Part shown: positions 1 through 12,900 of the stretch, in pieces
Layout of the letters: the number at the start of each line of letters is the position of its first letter
Numbering within the stretch: the stretch's first letter is position 1
Assembly (NCBI GenBank): GCA_018340375.1
Contig: JAFFJZ010000001.1
Coordinates: forward strand, 52,816,001-52,880,000
Source: Gonatopus flavifemur
Taxonomy: Eukaryota; Arthropoda; Insecta; Hymenoptera; Dryinidae
DNA: 64,000 nucleotides
Reading direction: 5' to 3'
The notes under the pieces: model-generated
What the model was told of the DNA's origin: nothing
The model's input: the letters and a program-made list of their open reading frames with translations, nothing else
Databases searched by the model: none
Translations under genes and position numbers: made by a program

Positions 1-2424
1 GTATATATCAACACCATTATTGATATGATTTGTCAAGCGATTTCAAATGCAAAATTAGGCGCCGAAAAATTATCGCATCACGTGACCTTTTCTGATAGTA
101 CAATCAGCGTCTCTTGCGGACAGTTTGGGAAATATCGAATGGTGACAAAACGTTATGTATAGTTTTTATCGAGTTGCACCCCCCTGGTTGGAAACGTTTC
201 TCAAACCTTCCTAAAAGATCGTAAACGTTTCATTGAACATTCTTAAATATTGTTAATAATGATTAATTTATCAAAAAAAAAATACATAAAAACAAAGAAA
301 TTACGTTTTCCAGCATTTTGAGATCTCCAACCGTTCGGGGGAACCTCAAGACATATCCATATTTTTGTAAATGGTATTAAAACTTTTTGATTGCAATAAC
401 AAAACACAACTTCCCCACCCCCAGCTGATTTTGAAATCGGAACAAAACGGTTTTTCGATCCACCCTATTGTGCATTTTGAATGATACAAACCCTGAGATT
501 TCTAAACCAGCTTTTCAATTGGTGTCCGATTGTGTGAAGATTTTTTGAATTCAAACACACATGAAGAACTTATTCGAATATGAATATGTGAAAAACGGAG
601 ACAAATTTTGCTGACATACGGACTTTTGGCTTAGGATGGCAGCGTATGAAATCGTCGATTTACGATTTAGAAATCTCATAGAAAACGATTGAAATGCTCT
701 ATCGTTTTCTATTGTTTTCAATGGAAAATTTTGAGCAGGAATTTTTACGATCAACTACTGAGTCACTTTTTTATTTGGAAAACTTTTATTTAAAACTTAG
801 TGTTCGGATGGTGACACTTGAAAATTTTTCAACAATCACACAACATTTCAAAAAAATTTTCAAAATTATATACAACTTATGTATAATTATTGGAGAATAA
901 TATTTCAATTATATTGAATTACATACAAATAATTTATAAAACGCTGCGATTTCTACTTTCCAAATAAAACTTTTCCAACTTGAAAGAAGACGGATTTCAG
1001 ATCCAGAAAAATAGTACACTTCAACATAAATCTACCAGACATTTTACTGCTTTATTTAAAAATTTCACTTGATTCAAGTTCATCTTATTTAAAATGAATA
1101 AAAATGAATTCGAATGAAATTAATTTTTTATTTAATCCAGCTGAATCTCTATCAAGGTTCATATTCACATAAAAATGTAGTTGAATCGAATGAGTTCAGT
1201 TATTGCAAATATACAATTTTTCTTAGTGTAAGACGAATAATGAAATTCAATTCAATCACTTGGACTGGAATTTCCAGGATAATAATTTAATGGAATTCAC
1301 TAAATGTGAGCTATGGTAGAGATGAAGTTTACATGTATTGAGCAACATGGAAACGTAATTTAACCACGAATTGAAGATTAGAGAAGGGAAGATTGGATTT
1401 CTGTGGAAAAAAAACATACCGGAGTGGAAAAATCTTCAAAATCATATATATAAATTCTATATAGTTTTGAAAATCTTTCTATTCAGGTAGGAACCGCTTA
1501 AAAGACTTTGAATCATTTCCCAATCGGTTCCTGTGGTTTCTCCTTACATGGGAAAGTTTTTACTTATCATTTCTTCCAATTCTCGTTTGCTCCGAGAGTC
1601 AATTTTCACTGTGAAGACAAACTGGAGAAATGAGATGAGACCATGTTGCGACAACTTAATCTTGGACAAAAAATAAAGAAAAGACGCGGGCCCACACGAC
1701 AAAAACTTAAAGATAGGATTTTCAATTTAGTCTCTAAATATAATGAATACGTGGAGAATGATCAAATTATGGAATACTTGAGAGCTGTGGGTTATAACTT
1801 ACATTTATGACAATTTTTTGAAAATATATGTGCTTGAATATGAACAATTGAGAATTCTGATTTAGGAAAAATGTAAAATGTGGAAATTACTTTATTGGAA
1901 CCAACGTACAGCTGGGAAATTTGACCTTTGGAACACTGAATTGGAAAAAATGTCTTGAGAAATATATTTTGGGAAAATTGTACCCCAATCCACAATGAAT
2001 CGATTGAAAGGGTCGAACACCGCATGAAAGCAGATAGACCCTCCCTGCTAAAAATGCTAGGCAGAATCGGACGGAAAATTGTCGTCAGGCTTTGTACAGT
2101 TTCTTTCCCAGGTAACCCTGGTGGAGATGAAGCGTTGAAGCGCAAAGAGAGCGTAACCTAAGAAACATCCAAGCATAACCAAGAGTCATCTAGGCGAAAT
2201 TGAGGAGGGCATTGGGATATTTTCATGTTTCATTTGTTCCAATAACAGCTACCTTTACTCTTGCATTCTCACTCGGGAATCTAGGCAAAAACTGACAAAC
2301 TGTTTACTCGATTTGGTCCGGAATTGTAAAATTGAAATATCCTGTCAAAAATTGACAGCAAGTTTTTGGGAAGATTCTGTTTGGCATTCACAGACCTTGA
2401 TATCCAGTCAAAAATCGAAGAGAA
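1..2424. other. Intergenic DNA, no supported gene
   Basis: This AT-rich stretch has no open frame that resembles a known protein. A 55-codon ATG-initiated frame at 1643-1810 encodes a basic peptide starting MLRQLNLGQK. It is followed by short, frame-shifted open pieces up to about 2160, so it could be a decayed coding fragment. I cannot assign it to a family. Confidence 0.4.
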
Positions 2425-2929
2425 CCCGAACAGCACACAAGAATCCTAAATGAATTCTAAAAAAAGAGCTGTTGAAGAACTCTCTTAAAGTACAAAGAAT
2501 TCTTAAAGAGTTTGAAAGAGAATTCGATTCGTGAGACATTCATCAGTTCTCTTAAAATTATATGAGACTTCTTTGAGAAATTTCAACGGAACTCGCAAAT
2601 TTCTGACGAACTCTTTTTGTTCTCAAACAGTTCTTAAAGAGTTCTATTTCATTACAGTAAAAGCATTATTCATCATGCAGAATTTAATGGAGATTCTTGT
2701 GTGATATCCGCCCATAAACACCCTGATCCCGATTAATTTATAAAGAATTCTTTGAGAATTCATCGTGAGATTCTTTAAGAGTTGACTGTCTTATGATAGT
2801 TGAGAATGACTTCTCTGTGAGTCTCTGGTATTCAAAGAGAATTCTTGAAAAATTCTCAAGCATTCATAATGTATTCTTTCGAGACTGACATAACGGGACT
2901 TCATTTGAGACATGCTTGTGCTGTATGGG
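2425..2929. repeat. Inverted-repeat element with AAGAATTCTT-type words
   Basis: The left end reads CCCGAACAGCACACAAG and the right end is close to its reverse complement (CTTGTGCTGTATGGG). The interior is dense in degenerate copies of GAATTCTT, AGAACTCTT and AAAGAGTTC. No clean target duplication is visible, so it may be two overlapping elements. It belongs with the neighbours at 3060 and 3432. Confidence 0.4.
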
Positions 2930-3059
2930 TGGGTAGTAACGAAACTCTTTGGATTTTGATCAGTGATCTCAACGAAATTATCGTACATAGCGTTGATTGG
3001 TCGATTTTATTAAATTAACCAATCATATCTTTAATTCCATGTGAATTGACCAATGACTG

Positions 3060-3285
3060 CCCATACAGCACACAAGTTCCCATAAAGACAACAACAACTT
3101 AATGTTCAGAAAGAACTCATGACGAGATTTCATAATGAATTATCCGGGAATCCGGGCATTCAAGACGTTTCCATCTTGAATTAAAAGTATTCACAATGAG
3201 TATATATTGATTAGCATGACGGGAACCGCTCAAGAGGTCTTTAGGAAGTATTTATTAATTCAAATGATCATTTGTGCTGGCTGGG
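3060..3285. mobile_element. Short TIR element, CCCATACAGCACA type
   Basis: The left end is CCCATACAGCACACAAG and the right end is TTTGTGCTGGCTGGG. Both sides are flanked by TG, consistent with a 2-bp target duplication. The interior is not coding. This is one of the class with AGCACA-type termini (compare 27290 and 31558). Confidence 0.45.
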
Positions 3286-3431
3286 TGAAGTGTACGATAA
3301 TTTGGTTGGAATCACTGATCTGCACTAATTTCAATCCTTGCCTTGGCCTAAGATGAGTTTGTTTGGGTCATGATCGGGGCTCATATGGGACAATTTTTAA
3401 GAAGAGAAATTTCTAGCTGTGTGAGGCTCTA

Positions 3432-3712
3432 CCCAGATAACACACGAAGAATTCTTTTTCAAGAGCAAGAATAGAACTCTTCAAGAATAACTCTTTTCAA
3501 ACTAATGAATTCATATAGAGCTCTGGAGGAGTTCAATCATTAACAAGTTCTTTGAGAGTACTCAAACAATACTTCTGATATTCTCAAAGAGCTTGTTGAT
3601 GTCCAAAAGATTGAACTCCTCCAGAGCTCTATATGAATTCATTAGTTCGGCAAGAATTCTTGAAGAGTTCTATTCTTGCTCTTGAAAAAGAATTCTCCGT
3701 GTGTTATCTGGG
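3432..3712. mobile_element. Foldback MITE, CCCAGATAACACACG type
   Basis: The arms are long and nearly perfect inverted repeats. The left arm begins CCCAGATAACACACG and the right arm ends CGTGTGTTATCTGGG. TA lies on each side. The interior is built of GAATTCTT and GAACTCTTGAAG words and folds as one long hairpin. There is no coding capacity. Confidence 0.75.
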
Positions 3713-3984
3713 TACTTCTCTATCACGAAAGTAAGTTTAAATTTTCAACAACCCAAAAAAATAGCACTCAATTCGTCAATTGATTCTCAAAGAACATGTC
3801 AACAACTTGTGAATTCAAATCTAGTGATCTAGTTCTTGAAGAATTCATCACGACTTCTGTTCTATCTGGAAGCGGTTATTGGACGCACCCGCAGAAAATT
3901 GGGGAACTACCAATGAAATACTGAACACACCCTTGACCACCTTTGACGGAACGCCACACAACAAACCGGATCACGCTCGTTTGT

Positions 3985-4034
3985 AACTTCTGCCATTTTG
4001 TTCTTCTTTACCGTGAAGAACTTACGGTTCCAAC
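3985..4034 (+). promoter_or_regulatory. Probable RpL19 transcription start and 5' leader
   Basis: A pyrimidine-rich tract (GTTCTTCTTT, near 4000-4010) lies about 25-35 bp before the RpL19 start codon. Insect ribosomal protein genes usually start transcription in such a TCT/TOP tract, and their mRNAs have very short leaders. The position fits, but the exact start is inferred. Confidence 0.4.
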
Positions 4035-5737
4035 ATGAGGTATATCTTTCTAATCATATTTTCTGAAAATTTTCAACATATGATCCCAAATAAATCCTAG
4101 ACTAGTGATATCACAAAATTCAACGTCTTGTGTTCATAATTGACTCATTATTCGATTTTTTAAATGCCGAAGATAATCCAAACGGTGTGATATCATTCAT
4201 GAGCTTCCACATGGTCTTTCATTTCAAAATTGTTTTGTTAAATTTGGATCTGATGTGTCGTTTCGAATTAGTAGTACACGTGTTCCTTTGTTTTCCTGAA
4301 TTTTTTTGTGAACAGCATATGTGAAATAAATTTGATTTCTCGATTATTGTCGTGAACCTGTGTAACCTAACCTCTATTGTTTCAGTTCCCTCAAGTTGCA
4401 GAAGAGGCTTGCTGCCTCTGTTATGCGATGTGGTAAAAAGAAAGTTTGGTTGGATCCTAATGAAATCAATGAGATAGCAAACACTAATTCTCGTAAGTAA
4501 AATCTTATATCTGTTTCATTCAAATTTGTGTTGAATAATACGAGATATACATATCCTTTTCAACGATCAGAAGTGTTGATTATTTTCCATACTTTACAGG
4601 ACAAAATATTCGCAAGTTGATCAAGGATGGTCTTATCATCAAGAAACCTGTCGCTGTTCACTCCAGGGCTCGCGTCCGCAAGAACACTGAAGCCAGACGA
4701 AAGGGTCGTCATTGCGGCTTTGGTAAAAGGAAAGGTACAGCCAATGCTCGTACTCCTCAAAAGGTGAGTTAATCTTTATCAAATTCAAAACATTCACTCA
4801 TGATGATTTGTCAGTAATTATTGTATATTTATCATCGATAGTGAGGATTTAAGAATTTATTCTCCCACTTGTTTTTTTAAATATTTCACTCTCATCGAAG
4901 CATTGAATAAATTTGGAACGGTATAATGACAAACTAAAACGAGTAGAATAATATTCCATAATAATACGAGTAGAATTTGTATCCAATTTTCCATGATTTA
5001 TATATATATATATATGTATACATTCAATACCCAAGGTGTGTGAGTGTTTCTCAAATAGTTTTCATTGTTCAAATTCTTGCAGATATTTGAAAACTTCATT
5101 AGTGTATCTTAGAATCAGAATTGAGCTGTGCTTTTGTTGTTTAATCACAAAATTTATTATCCTTTGGTAACTGGAAAAATACTACTATCCTATTCTAAAT
5201 CAAATGAAACAAAATTCTCATGTTTGAAACTTATCCTTCTTTGAGAAAACTTAAATTAATTATGTTTTCTGTTATTGAAAGGGAGTGGCAATATTTTTTG
5301 ATTCTTCAACTAGATTTTGCAATTGAAATGAAGAACAAAATTGACAATTCTCAGTATAATCAATGAATTACAATCAATGATCTTCATGCAATTTGATGAA
5401 TTTTGAATAGGATTTGTGGATTCAACGAATGAGGGTACTCCGGCGGCTTCTGAAAAAGTACCGTGAAACAAAGAAAATCGACAGACATCTATATCATTCG
5501 CTGTACATGAAAGCCAAAGGTAACGTGTTCAAAAACAAACGTGTGTTGATGGAATTCATCCACAAAAAGAAAGCTGAAAAAGCCAGAGCAGAGATGTTGT
5601 CGGATCAAGCGGAGGCTCGTCGTACCAAGGTTCGTGAAGCCAGAAAACGCAGGGCAGAACGTATTGCGACTAAGAAACAAGAGCTTTTACAATCGTATCA
5701 ACGCGAAGATGAAGCTGCTGCTGCGCAGAAGAAGTAA
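4035..5737 (+). CDS. 60S ribosomal protein L19 (eL19), four coding exons
   Basis: The exons are 4035-4039, 4386-4492, 4600-4763 and 5411-5737. They join in phase to 200 codons plus a TAA stop. The first exon holds only ATG and two bases before a GT donor, a common layout in ribosomal protein genes. The protein starts [20 protein letters not shown] and contains the conserved eL19 segments [46 protein letters not shown] and GNVFKNKR. It ends in a long basic alpha-helical tail rich in Lys, Arg, Glu and Ala. The length matches animal L19 (about 196-205). eL19 is a structural protein of the large subunit near the exit-tunnel side and helps form an inter-subunit bridge. The reading frame is intact. 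The protein is read through three introns, the largest about 650 bp before exon 4. The next gene, raptor, lies downstream on the same strand. Confidence 0.97.
4999..5015. repeat. Short (TA)n microsatellite in RpL19 intron 3
   Basis: A run of alternating T and A lies inside the third RpL19 intron. No function is apparent. Confidence 0.7.
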
Positions 5738-5790
5738 CTTGTTTATAAGAAATGTCATTTTATTATATAAAAATAAAACATAAAAAACCA
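5738..5790 (+). terminator. RpL19 3' UTR with polyadenylation signal
   Basis: An AATAAA hexamer lies at about 5772-5777, some 35 bp after the stop codon, followed by AT-rich sequence. This is the expected short 3' UTR of a ribosomal protein mRNA. Confidence 0.7.
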
Positions 5791-6236
5791 TATAATGGTT
5801 GTTATTGTCATATATCAATATGTTATGAACGATTAATTGTCATTCGAATTCAGAATTGAAGATCGCAGGCAAAGAGAATGCTTCGTTGTATGGAAAAGAG
5901 AAACATAATGTGGAGTATATGATCCATAAAAATAATCACTTTTTTATTTAGAATTTCAAATATTCCATAAAGCATATTCTCTTCCTGTATTTTCTATTTT
6001 CACAATTCTTATGAACTCGATTGAAATTTTCAAAAATTAATCTCTGATTGTCCATCTATGTTTGTGCAAAGCCAAAATTTAGGTTAAAATTTTGTTTGGA
6101 AACTGAAAATGTGGATTTTGTACAGAGTTGAATGAAGTATCGAAGATTGATTACTGAAAATTGAGATCTTTTTATGGTTTAATTTTAGAGCAAATGTTGG
6201 AAAAAATGTCGACTCAGTTGGCATGATAGTATTCCC

Positions 6237-6338
6237 TTGAGGGGATACTAGCGATGATATCGAACCTCTTTTTCCTGTCATATAGGCATATCCTTTTCTA
6301 ACCAACGTGCTGTGATGGTAATGCTGGTATCCCCTTAA
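6237..6338. mobile_element. Small TIR element, TTRAGGGGATAC type
   Basis: The ends TTGAGGGGATACTAGC and GCTGGTATCCCCTTAA are inverted repeats about 100 bp apart. A related copy sits in a raptor intron (11741-11846), sharing the internal string CTTTTTCTAACCAAC with small changes. A larger relative may be at 20702-21378. No duplication is obvious. Confidence 0.45.
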
Positions 6339-6979
6339 AACATTTTGATGACCGACAGATTTAGCTTCTATGGGATGTCGTTGATAAAAAAAAGAAAAAA
6401 TACCTCGCTGCTTTGTTCTTCTCATAGCAAGTTCTCAAACTCATCCAAATTTGAAAAGCCAAACTTCTTACCTACAGAACACGGCAATTATGTTCCATGG
6501 GTTCCATGCATGAATGGAATACGAATCTACATTTATCAGTCGATTATTGATCAAGTCAAAAGAAAATTAGACCTCACAATGTAATATACTTGATTGAAAG
6601 ATATTGAAAATTGACTTTCCCTCTACAAACTTCATCGCAAATTCTGTGCTAATTTGTATGGTAAACGGTAATTCAAAACTGTTGCTAATTTTAGAATTGC
6701 TTCAAGCTGTCATCTGTGAGGCATTGTTCAACTCGTGTTTACCGACACTCCTCGATGCTCTCTAGAGAATGAAATTCCTCGCCAAGTTCGTAGAAATTCT
6801 TAAACATGGCAGTCGATGCGGTAAACTCAACAAATTTCGTTTTAATTAAACGCAATTTTACTGTGACAACCTGGTGAATAAATTTTCTTATACCTCGGTA
6901 TTCATGTTGCCGTGATATTGAATCGAAGACACAATTGCTGAGTGTGTATTTCTCGTTGAAAATCCTAATTTATGAAAGG

Positions 6980-9900
6980 ATGTTAACGATCGTTTCGAAA
7001 TCATGCCACGAGGGAGAGAATTCACGAGTATCATCGGGCAAGGACGACGATTGGAAAATCCCAATCGCCTTTTGCAAATCACATCACAATGCAACGATCG
7101 AGGGGATAAATTGCATTACTCAAACTTGGAGAATGAAAGAACGGGTTTGTTATTTCTTTCTGTCATTCTCATATGATTAATCAGGAAGCAAAACATGGTC
7201 ACGTTCGTCAATCAATAACACTTTTTGTTTTTAGATGAAAACCGTAAGCGTGGCTTTGGTTCTTTGTCTCAATGTCGGTGTGGATCCTCCAGACATTGTC
7301 AAGACTCAGCCTTGTGCGCGTCTTGAATGTTGGATTGGTATTTAATTTTCTGCTTTATTTACATCATCCTCCCTACTTCTCCGCCTCATTGTCATTATGT
7401 AATTCACACTTTGAGGTTATATTAGCTGAATTCATCAGTGAATGTCGCACTTGAAGAATGCACTTGACATTTACCGAGAGATGGCGAAAAGATCGGTTTT
7501 TAAATTTTTTCGTCGCAAAAAGTTGATGAATTTTATGCTGCAAATACTCCAATTCCAAACAAAATATCATCATTTTGAAAGAAGTCCTTATGATTCATTA
7601 TGATTCTTCTTCACTGTTATTTATATAAAAAAACATACATATATAAAAAAGTATGTGTATTCCATAGAATTTCAAGTATCGCATAATTTAATTCTCAGTC
7701 GATCTCTCGTGTATTATTATGACATTCCATTTGATATCGAAAGAATATAAAACTATCAATTCTTCGAATCCTAACAGACATATATTTACAATCTTTATGT
7801 TGAATTTTATCAGACTTCACAATATTCAGAGAAACCAGTACATTGTATTTATTTTCCAGGATTCAATGTTTCAATTAATTTATCTTAATTATAGATCCAT
7901 TATCAATGAGCCCGCAGAAAGCTCTTGAAACCATTGGTTCAAATTTACAAAAGCAGTACGAACGATGGCAGCCAAGAGCACGTTATAAGCAGAGTTTAGA
8001 TCCCACGGTAGAAGAAGTAAAAAAGTTGTGTACTTCTTTAAGACGAAATGCCAAAGAAGAAAGAGTGCTTTTTCATTACAATGGTCACGGAGTACCTAAA
8101 CCTACCAGTAATGGTGAAATCTGGGTATTCAATAGGGTTAGTTTAATTCTCATGATGAGAGACAAATGTGTTGGATTTTATTTATAACTAACGATGTGTC
8201 TATTTCCAGACATATACTCAATACATTCCCCTTTCTGTATATGATTTACAAACGTGGATGGGTGCTCCAAGTATTTATGTCTACGACTGTTCTAATGCAG
8301 GTATCATTGTGGAGTCTTTTCAACAATTCGCAGAACAACATGAAAAAGAGTATGAGGTGAAGATTAACGGAAATTCAGTACTGTATAATTATTATAGAAT
8401 CTAAAGTTTTCTTTTCCTCCCAAATGTGCTCTACAATACATATGTTACCAATAAAATTACCAAAATAGACTGAATACTTTTGAATAAAAGTAAGGAAGTT
8501 TTAACCAATTTTGTCCCTGTTTAGTGCACAGGATAAAATAACCTCTCAGTTGTTTCTGAGATTATTTTATTTCTTTTGTAGATGGAAAAACAAAATCGTG
8601 CAACCGGGGTGGCAAGTACAACCACTCCATCTTATAAGAATTGCATTCAACTGGCAGCATGCGCCGCTAATCAAATTCTACCAATGAATCCAGATTTACC
8701 AGCAGACATATTCACATCTTGTCTCACTACTCCAATTAAAATTGCATTACGCTGGTGAGAAAGAAATTTATCTCATTATTAATATCGAATCGATACCATA
8801 AAGACATACATTATTATCTCAGGTTCGTGATGCAGAATACATCCAAATTAGTACCAAAAGTATCTTTGGATCTTATAGACAAGTGAGTTTGATTTTGATT
8901 GTGGGTTAAATTGTTTATAAGTTTTTTATTCACTCATGTATTTGAAATTCAGAATACCAGGACAATTAGGCGATAGAAGAACAATGTTAGGAGAACTCAA
9001 TTGGATATTCACCGCTATTACCGATACAATAGCATGGAACACCTTACCTAGAGGTATGAAACTCAAAAGAACATTGTTGAAATTTTGAGCTTTCGCTAAC
9101 CATCATATTCATTTTTAGATTTATTCCAGAGGCTGTTTAGACAAGATTTATTAGTAGCTAGTTTATTTAGAAATTTTTTACTTGCCGAAAGAATACTTCG
9201 TTCTTATGACTGCACTCCAGTTTCTTGTCCTAAACTGCCACCCACTTATCAGGTGAAAAATTGTTTTCTTTACACATGAATTAAATTTTTTTTTTGGTTA
9301 TCGACTCATGAGAAGATGAATCTTCATTTCTGAATTATAGCATCCTATGTGGCAAGCTTGGGATTTGGCTCTTGATTTGAGTTTGGCGCAATTACCGGCG
9401 ATATTAGAAAACGAGGATCAGTTCACGTATTCTCCTTTCTTCGAGGAACAGCTGACTGCTTTTCAGGTCTGGCTTACTTTGGGATCGAAAAATCGTAATC
9501 CTCCTGAACAGCTTCCAATAGTATTACAAGTGCTGCTGAGTCAGGTGCATAGGCTTAGAGCGTTAGAGTTATTAGGACGGTTCTTGGATTTAGGACCTTG
9601 GGCGGTAAACCTCGCATTGAGTGTGGGAATTTTCCCATACGTTTTGAAGTTATTGCAAAGTAACGCGAAAGAACTACGGCCTCTGTTGGTTTTTATTTGG
9701 GCCAAAATTCTTGCTGTTGATAGCGTGAGTATAATTCTCTTTCTTGTTATATTATTGTCGATTGAAAATTATATAAATATCGAAATTTGCATTTCAGACT
9801 TGCCAGGCGGATTTAGTGCGGGATGGAGGTCACAAATATTTCCTCTCCGTTCTTCAAGATCTTACCATGCCAGTGAGTTTTCCAATCTAATTTTTGTTTT

Positions 9901-12900
9901 TTGTGCCTTTGACAGTTTTTTGAAATTTGCACTTTTTATTTATATATAAACTTGAAGATCATTTGATTATCTCACTCTTATTTCTGAAATTGTGCAGCTA
10001 GAGTTCCTTTCAGTTTTAAATTCAGTTTGAAAACTCGTGTTAGAATAAAAATTGTGAATTTAAAATCTATTCAGTGGTATTTGAAATCAAGAAGAAACAA
10101 TTGAAGCAATGATTTCATCACCAAACGATATTGCTTGTGTTGTATAAATAAAATTTTGTGTTCGTTGATATTTTTCAGAGCGAGTACAGAACGTTAGCAG
10201 CATTTGTTTTGGCTAGTATTGTAAATGATTATCAACCTGGTCAAGTAGCTGCGAATCACGGTAGTCTAGTCTCAATATGTTTAGAACAACTCGGTGATTC
10301 TAATCCTCTGCTTCGACGATGGCTTTGTTTGTGTCTCGCAAGGCTGTGGCACAATTATGACAAAGCAAGATGGTGTGGTGTTCGCGATATTGCTCATGAA
10401 AAACTATTCACCTTATTGCACGATCCTGTTCCCGAGGTAAGATGTTGATTTGATTAAATATTGCATGATGTTAATGAATTTATTAGATGTCGTGGATAGT
10501 CTGTGACTTTTAAAACGATTCTTATGATTTATTCCAGGTTCGGGCAGCTAGTGTTTATGCGTTGGGTACATTTATAAATAGCGTCACCACTCGTAGTGAA
10601 CACGCCAATAATATTGATCAGATAATTGCTATGATGCTCATCAATACAGTGTTTCACGACATGTGTCCTCTAGTCAGAAAAGTATGTAAGTCTTTGATCT
10701 GTAGATTATTAAATTTCAAACATTTATTATATATTCGCAAAAGAGTTTAAATATATAGAGTATACAACAACAATAATTAATATCTTTCAGGAATTGGTAG
10801 TAGCTCTCCAGTGGATGGTTTTACATTTCGAAAATTCCTTTGTAACGTTAGCTGTGGCTGAAGAAAATAGTAGGAAAGATCTTGTAGTTGAAACACTCTC
10901 GCCTTTTAGCGGTATGCGACGAATTGGGTCCAGAGATCGATTAAAAATGCTATCATGTAGTGCCTATTCGACCGACGCGACAGACGGTTTTGGATCAGAT
11001 CGTTTAAAACGAGTTTCTTCATCGTCATCTATTAGTAGTTTAGGTAATTTTTTTATTCATTTTCTTTTTTAAATCTACACATATTTGATAGCATTTTCTT
11101 CAATTACAATCGTATCTTAGTGCGAGATCTTGAAAATTTAATCACTGGATGTTGTTTTTTTTCGTGATCATTCATCCGGCTTGCTGGAATTATGTAATTG
11201 ACTAATAATTCTATAAATATCTTGTGTATGAGAGGAATTATATATAAATTTAAATTGTTTGGATAATATACTTTCGTTCTAATATTGTTTCAATCCATGC
11301 ACCAGGAAATAACTGGGAGTTCGTGAGGAAACCTTGCGAGTCACTTGGTAATGATCAAACCATTGGCTGCATTGCACATTGCTTGTATTTTGCTTGAATA
11401 ACACATTTTTTTATGTTCCATGATTATCTCTTTGTACATCGCATATTGAATATTTCTCATCCGTTTTTATGCTTCCGCTGCATTTTCATTATTGCACACC
11501 TTATACACATGGATGGTTTTTTTTTTATTACATGTAATCTGTAATAGAGTCTGGAATTTTGTTCAAATTTCGAAAAATCCAGGCTTTATGTTTTCAGAAG
11601 TTATTGACAGAATAATTCACTTTCTCAATGTTTTATTTTTTTTTCAACTGTACATTAACATCACTGAATCTTTTTATGTATTCAGTGTCGAGTGATTTGG
11701 TAGAAAAAAACTCTCTCGCGTGGTAATCAATGGCATCCATTTAAGAGGATATTTAAGAGGTCGTTTCATTCCAGTCCTTTTTTCATTGTACGGACATGTC
11801 TTTTTCTAACCAACATGCTCGGATGGTGACATTTGTATCTTCTCAAGGATTTTGTGGTGCCAAGGTTCAGGGGTTGATATACTGAAAGAAAAAAAAATAA
11901 TCCAACTCCTTGGCAAGAATGGCTCCACAATTTTCTCTTATCAGTGCACTAATGTGACGTCAACTGTTTTTGTAAGATTTTCTTTAAAGTGGTTTCACAA
12001 AAAAATAGAAGTACATGAAAGTATTTATACAGGGTATCTACGAACCGAGAATTTCAATGTGTAATCGATCAAATAGAATAGCAAATAAGACAAACGAAAA
12101 ATTCTTGGAATACCAGATACCTTGTTGTATTAAAAGAAATCAGCCTCTATCCTGACATTGATCTCCTTTTAATGAATAATACTGAGAATTAAATAACCTT
12201 TGATATAGTATTTTGAAGATGCGATAGATAAATTCAAATTTGTGGCTAATTTTATGAGTGTGAGAATGAATATATGACTTTACGTACGAGTACTATTGTA
12301 TCATTCACATTTTAAAACTCGTTTTCATTTATTATGTTGGAATGATTACAATAGTTCTTCGTAAACAAACCTTCTTTTCTTCAGTAAGTGTTCTGCTACG
12401 ATTCTAAAATTTTGATTTATTATCTCTTTGTACAAAGAAAGATTATCTGATTGTTTATGTAGCAGTATTCTTTCTTTCAGTTGAATATTTAACAAGATTT
12501 ACTATTATCCTCCAGGTCATAGTTCTCTTGGAAATCTCCCAAGTCTCTCATACGGCAGCGTGTACATGAAGTTATGGCATGGATTGTGCAATTTGGATAA
12601 TGATCCTCATCCCACAGTTGGTTCAATGTCTCAAAAAGTTACGAATCATATTCGACATCAGGTAATGAACACATTGAATTGATATTTATATTTACACGTT
12701 TGAATTTATATTCGGTCCAGATTTCGAATACATAGTGATTTTTTAGGTAAAAGAATCTTCTTCCGCCAAAGAAGTCACAGAAACAAAAATTTCTTCTTCT
12801 TTATCTCTACCACCTTCGCCTTCGAACCGGACCAGTTACTTGAGGTGGGTCGGTATGGTTTACATTGTTGAAGCGTTAAAACGTAATATAAATTAATTCC

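Noticed and set aside
1792..2145. 117-codon minus-strand frame
   Set aside because: No recognisable domain. The plus strand of the same interval is also partly open, and the codon pattern is not convincing.
3432..3712. CRISPR-like array of GAATTCTT repeats
   Set aside because: Repeats are short, degenerate and inverted, with no regular spacers, in a eukaryotic context. It is a MITE.
5489..5680. Minus-strand frame opposite RpL19 exon 4
   Set aside because: It is an antisense shadow of a highly conserved ribosomal protein exon.
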